Below are positions 7,755 to 9,604 of a stretch of DNA of 9,604 nt, one piece after another. The stretch covers positions 1 to 9,604 of the forward strand of contig JAGLYS010000308.1 of the NCBI GenBank assembly GCA_023132105.1, in the 5' to 3' direction. Origin of the DNA: Caldifarciminota bacterium (lineage in GTDB: Bacteria > Hydrothermota > 32-111 > QNBC01). Within the stretch, counting starts at the first letter, position 1, and every line of letters starts with the position of its first letter. A model generated the notes under the pieces. That model had not been told where the DNA came from. It did not search any database and saw nothing but the letters and a program-made list of their open reading frames with translations. Made by a program: the position numbers and the translations under genes.

Positions 7755-8379
7755 TTTAATAGATGATATTATAAAGCATTATATACTCCCCTTTGCTGAC
7801 AGTGAAGATATTGTAATATTTAGCGAAAGTATTATTGCGATATTACAGGGAAGGGCTATTCCGGAAGATGAAATAGAAATCGGTTTATTAGCCAAATTCC
7901 TATGGAAAAGAGTACGAAAGGTTTCATATGGAATCGGACTTAGGAGTCCTGCAACAATGCAATGTGCTATTAATGAAGCAGGTAGTTTTAGAATATTTAT
8001 TGCATCCGTTATTGGAGGAATTACGAGATTCTTCGGAAGGAAAGGAGATTTTTATAGAGTAGCAGGTAAAGATGCAGCTATGATAGATGCTGCTCACACA
8101 TCTCCTGTCCCCCCTTTTGACAAATATGTAATTATGGGACCAAAAGACCCACATAAGATTGCTAATAATTTAAAGAATAAGTATAATTTACGGTTTGCAA
8201 TTATGGATGTTAATGATATCGGAGGATCATGGGCTGTAGGCTACTCGGAAGGAATTAACAAATCATGGATCGAAGATTTTATGAAAGATAATCCTATGGG
8301 ACAAGAAGACCAATTAACCCCTATATGTATTATTAAAGCAGGTAAATATGGAAAAGATGAGATTAAACAGATACCTTAG
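7693..8379 (+). CDS. CofE-like protein (F420-0:gamma-glutamyl ligase family), substrate uncertain
   Basis: The 228-residue protein resembles the bacterial branch of the CofE/F420-0:gamma-glutamyl ligase family. Visible matches are RTHIITKND with a following helix (13-28), a strand and helix reading DIVIFSESIIAILQGR (39-54), a central VAGKDAAMIDAAHTSP (123-138), then PFDKYVIMGPKDP (141-153) and AIMDVNDIGG (169-178). True CofE adds glutamate to coenzyme F420 using GTP and metal. Bacterial relatives in non-F420 organisms may act on something else, and no cofC, cofD or cofGH is present here. I chose the ATG at 7693 because AAAGGAGA (7678-7685) precedes it at normal spacing; a TTG at 7675 is the alternative. 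It overlaps scpB by 62 nt and rluB by 32 nt, so it is translationally tied to both. Confidence 0.8.
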   Translation: MNSIERPQRYLIRTHIITKNDLIDDIIKHYILPFADSEDIVIFSESIIAILQGRAIPEDEIEIGLLAKFLWKRVRKVSYGIGLRSPATMQCAINEAGSFRIFIASVIGGITRFFGRKGDFYRVAGKDAAMIDAAHTSPVPPFDKYVIMGPKDPHKIANNLKNKYNLRFAIMDVNDIGGSWAVGYSEGINKSWIEDFMKDNPMGQEDQLTPICIIKAGKYGKDEIKQIP

Positions 8380-9064
8380 TCTATGCGGTATAGCATCGAG
8401 AAGAAAAGCTGATGATATTATTAAATCCGGAGCAATCAAGGTAAATAATGTTTTAATTACGGAACCCGGACTGACAATTGAATTGGGTAAAGATATTGTT
8501 AAATATAGAAATAAAATACTAAAAACAAAAAAATATGAATATTTTATTTTTAATAAACCTCGTGGTTATGTATGTTCAAAAGGAAATGAATCAATGCGAG
8601 GAAATGTTTATGAACTCTTACCGGGGAAGCTCAAACATTTAAAATATGTTGGCAGATTGGATATAAACACCGAAGGTTTACTTATGTTTACGAATGACGG
8701 AGAACTGATTGAGAAACTGACTCACCCCAGACATGGGATTACAAGAGTTTATGCAATGCTTTTAAAATATGATCTATCAAACAATAATATTCTTAAATTC
8801 AAACATGGGATCAGATATAATAATGAATTTTACAAATTCACCGATATATTCAAATTGAAAGAAACAAAAGCCGGTCCCTATTATATTTTAAAATTAAAAG
8901 AAGGAAAAAACAGAGAGATAAGAAATTCCGTAAAGCTCTTTAACAATAAAATATTCTGGCTTAAAAGAATAGAGTTTGGTCCTATTAAATTGGGTGAATT
9001 GAAACTTGGACAGTATAGACCCCTTACAAACTCAGAGCTTAGTGAATTAAAGAAACTTCTATAA
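8348..9064 (+). CDS. rluB: RluB/RsuA-family rRNA pseudouridine synthase
   Basis: This 238-residue enzyme should convert a uridine of ribosomal RNA to pseudouridine. An S4 RNA-binding domain lies at about 4-50 (MRLNRYLSLCGIASRRKADDII). The catalytic domain follows, with FNKPRGYVCS (68-77) and GRLDINTEGLL (102-112), in which Asp105 is the catalytic nucleophile. The C-terminus has the family's EGKNREIRNSVKLF and LKRIEFGPIKLGELKLGQYRPLT. Proximity to scpB is a widespread arrangement for the RluB type that modifies 23S rRNA, hence the symbol; RsuA (16S) or RluE/RluF cannot be excluded from sequence alone. The first ATG (8348) has GCAGGT at 8338-8343; an ATG three codons later (8357) is an equally possible start. 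Last gene of the long run. Confidence 0.88.
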   Translation: MEKMRLNRYLSLCGIASRRKADDIIKSGAIKVNNVLITEPGLTIELGKDIVKYRNKILKTKKYEYFIFNKPRGYVCSKGNESMRGNVYELLPGKLKHLKYVGRLDINTEGLLMFTNDGELIEKLTHPRHGITRVYAMLLKYDLSNNNILKFKHGIRYNNEFYKFTDIFKLKETKAGPYYILKLKEGKNREIRNSVKLFNNKIFWLKRIEFGPIKLGELKLGQYRPLTNSELSELKKLL

Positions 9065-9169
9065 TTTTCTCATTAAGGGCAAGGGAAATATACTATATTT
9101 CATTTCAAATGAATAATAAGTCAGGACATCTATCTGATATTGATTTTACACTTTATTTTTTTTGGCAAT

Positions 9170-9190
9170 GGAATAGATATAATCTATTCC
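9170..9190. repeat. Perfect hairpin, 9-bp stem with 3-nt loop
   Basis: GGAATAGAT (9170-9178), loop ATA, ATCTATTCC (9182-9190). The stem is perfect but AT-rich. A T-rich run (9153-9163) lies before it instead of after, so it does not look like a + strand terminator. On the minus strand the hairpin is followed by A-rich sequence. It could be an RNA 3' end stabiliser or a protein-binding palindrome. Confidence 0.6.
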
Positions 9191-9230
9191 CTAAAATTAT
9201 ATAATTATAAGAAAAATAGACAATACATAT

Positions 9231-9255
9231 GGAGGAGTGCAAAAAGCACTCCTCC
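9231..9255. repeat. Perfect GC-rich hairpin, 10-bp stem with 5-nt loop
   Basis: GGAGGAGTGC (9231-9240), loop AAAAA, GCACTCCTCC (9246-9255). This is the strongest RNA stem in the window and the most likely 3' boundary of the rluB transcript, although no T-run follows; the next bases are ACCAA and G7. The 5' arm contains a Shine-Dalgarno-like GGAGGAG and the 3' arm the complementary CTCCTCC, which resembles the anti-Shine-Dalgarno tail of 16S rRNA. Confidence 0.65.
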
Positions 9256-9307
9256 ACCAAGGGGGGGAATTATGTTAGGGGAATACATTAAATAACAAAT
9301 ATTATTC

Positions 9308-9418
9308 TATTTGTCAAGTGCCAATAAAGCAATTTGTTGTAGAGACGCAATATTTTGCGTCTCCTTAATATTAAACTCAAATTGGACGAATTTGCCATTT
9401 CCAATCTATTGACAAATA
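9308..9418. repeat. 111-bp block bounded by perfect 10-bp inverted repeats, MITE-like
   Basis: The ends are TATTTGTCAA (9308-9317) and its exact reverse complement TTGACAAATA (9409-9418). Directly outside lie TTATTC (9302-9307) and TAATTC (9419-9424), a 5-of-6 match that could be a decayed target duplication. The interior carries the 9342-9363 hairpin and the CAAATT/AATTTG repeat and has no coding capacity. A non-autonomous transposable remnant is an inference; one copy cannot prove it. Confidence 0.35.
9342..9363. repeat. Perfect hairpin of the GAGACGCAA/TTGCGTCTC type
   Basis: GAGACGCAA (9342-9350), loop TATT, TTGCGTCTC (9355-9363), preceded by TTGTA. From memory, palindromes of this form (GTAGAGACGCAA followed by its complement) recur as dispersed intergenic repeats in several bacterial groups, including Bacteroidota. 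That identification is recollection and not a search result. No T-run follows, so a terminator is not favoured. Confidence 0.6.
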
Positions 9419-9437
9419 TAATTCTTTATGTTATTTT
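9409..9437 (+). promoter_or_regulatory. Sigma-70-type promoter for the tRNA genes
   Basis: A perfect -35 box TTGACA (9409-9414) is separated by 17 bp from TATTTT (9432-9437), a weak -10 box. Transcription would start near 9444, about 7 bases before the mature tRNA-Val 5' end, which is a sensible short leader for RNase P. The -35 box lies inside the right inverted repeat of the 9308-9418 block. Confidence 0.65.
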
Positions 9438-9450
9438 ACCCTTGCATTAA

Positions 9451-9527
9451 GGGCGAATAGCTCAGCTGGTGAGAGTACCTGCCTTACACGCAGGGGGTCG
9501 CAGGTTCAAGTCCTGCTCCGCCCACCA
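9451..9527 (+). tRNA. tRNA-Val, anticodon TAC, CCA encoded
   Basis: The full cloverleaf can be drawn: acceptor GGGCGAA with TCCGCCC, D-stem GCTC with GAGT, anticodon stem CCTGC with GCAGG around the loop CTTACAC (anticodon TAC), five-base variable loop GGGTC, and T-stem GCAGG with CCTGC around TTCAAGT. The discriminator A and an encoded CCA complete 77 nt. Valine identity follows from the anticodon and the overall match to bacterial tRNA-Val. The acceptor stem has one A-C mismatch at position 6-67. It is probably co-transcribed with the tRNA that follows after 33 nt. Confidence 0.96.
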
Positions 9528-9560
9528 TTTGCGCTGGCCGTGTCCCGTGTTCGTTTGTGT

Positions 9561-9604
<44 letters not shown>

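Larger units (their letters stand above)
9065..9450. other. 386-bp intergenic region, palindrome-rich, no convincing gene
   Basis: The stretch between rluB and the tRNA genes is AT-rich and holds no ORF of meaningful length in either direction. It contains three strong hairpins (9170-9190, 9231-9255, 9342-9363), a weaker inverted repeat CAAATT/AATTTG at 9378-9394, and a run of seven G at 9261-9267. It also has a 10-bp inverted repeat at 9308-9317/9409-9418 and a 10-bp direct repeat CATTAAGGGC at 9071-9080 and 9445-9454. No classical rho-independent terminator (GC hairpin followed directly by a T-run) is seen after rluB on the + strand. Transcription may end at one of the hairpins or by Rho. 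Confidence 0.7.

Noticed and set aside
9153..9163. T-rich run as part of a rho-independent terminator for rluB
   Set aside because: No stable GC-rich hairpin precedes it on the + strand; the nearby hairpin lies after the T-run.
9229..9291. 20-codon frame reading through the hairpin from ATG 9229
   Set aside because: Its sequence is dictated by the palindrome and it has no ribosome-binding site upstream.
9289..9317. Minus-strand promoter from the left inverted repeat (TTGACA complement at 9312-9317)
   Set aside because: The matching -10 (TATTTA) is weak and no gene lies on the minus strand to be served; kept only as a remark in the inverted-repeat finding.

Overview
The window is AT-rich DNA from a bacterium with two membranes. 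A TonB-dependent outer-membrane barrel, an ExbB/ExbD/TonB energy-transducing set and a MurJ lipid II flippase all point to a Gram-negative-type envelope with peptidoglycan. All genes lie on the + strand. The gene mix (Ig-like/Na-Pi/PhoU fusion, bacterial CofE-like protein, RluB and ScpB in one run) would suit an under-sampled diderm lineage near the FCB group or candidate phyla such as Cloacimonadota or WOR-3. That placement is a low-confidence impression, because no marker here fixes the phylum.

Layout. Positions 1-9064 form one very compact gene run. Each junction is a gap of at most 8 nt or an overlap of 1-62 nt, so it is probably one long transcription unit that enters from upstream of the window. 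Order: C-terminal part of a TonB-dependent receptor-like barrel (1-1212, 5' end outside the window); ExbB (1221-1841); ExbD (1844-2254, interrupted by an in-frame TGA at 2096-2098); TonB (2254-2901); Na/Pi cotransporter-like protein with an N-terminal Ig-like domain and C-terminal PhoU-like domain (2903-4894); Rossmann/DUF2520 protein (4891-5640); MurJ (5627-7198); ScpB (7182-7754); CofE-like protein (7693-8379); RluB/RsuA-family pseudouridine synthase (8348-9064).

Positions 9065-9450 hold no convincing gene but are rich in inverted repeats: three strong hairpins (9170-9190, 9231-9255, 9342-9363), a G7 tract with a 7-codon mini-ORF, and a 111-bp block bounded by perfect 10-bp inverted repeats. 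The right repeat supplies the TTGACA -35 box of a promoter for the tRNA genes that follow: tRNA-Val(TAC) with encoded CCA (9451-9527) and tRNA-Phe(GAA), cut by the window end (9561-9604).

How the genes fit together. The first four genes look like one outer-membrane uptake module: receptor, ExbB/ExbD motor and TonB coupler. The fifth is a predicted inner-membrane phosphate or sodium/anion transporter. The rest are housekeeping: peptidoglycan precursor export (MurJ), chromosome condensation (ScpB) and 23S rRNA modification (RluB). A CofE-like gene of uncertain substrate sits between ScpB and RluB. The points most worth a second look are the ExbD stop codon, the CofE-like gene wedged between ScpB and RluB, and the palindrome-dense stretch before the tRNAs. 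I found no CRISPR array, transposase, phage gene or clear defence system.
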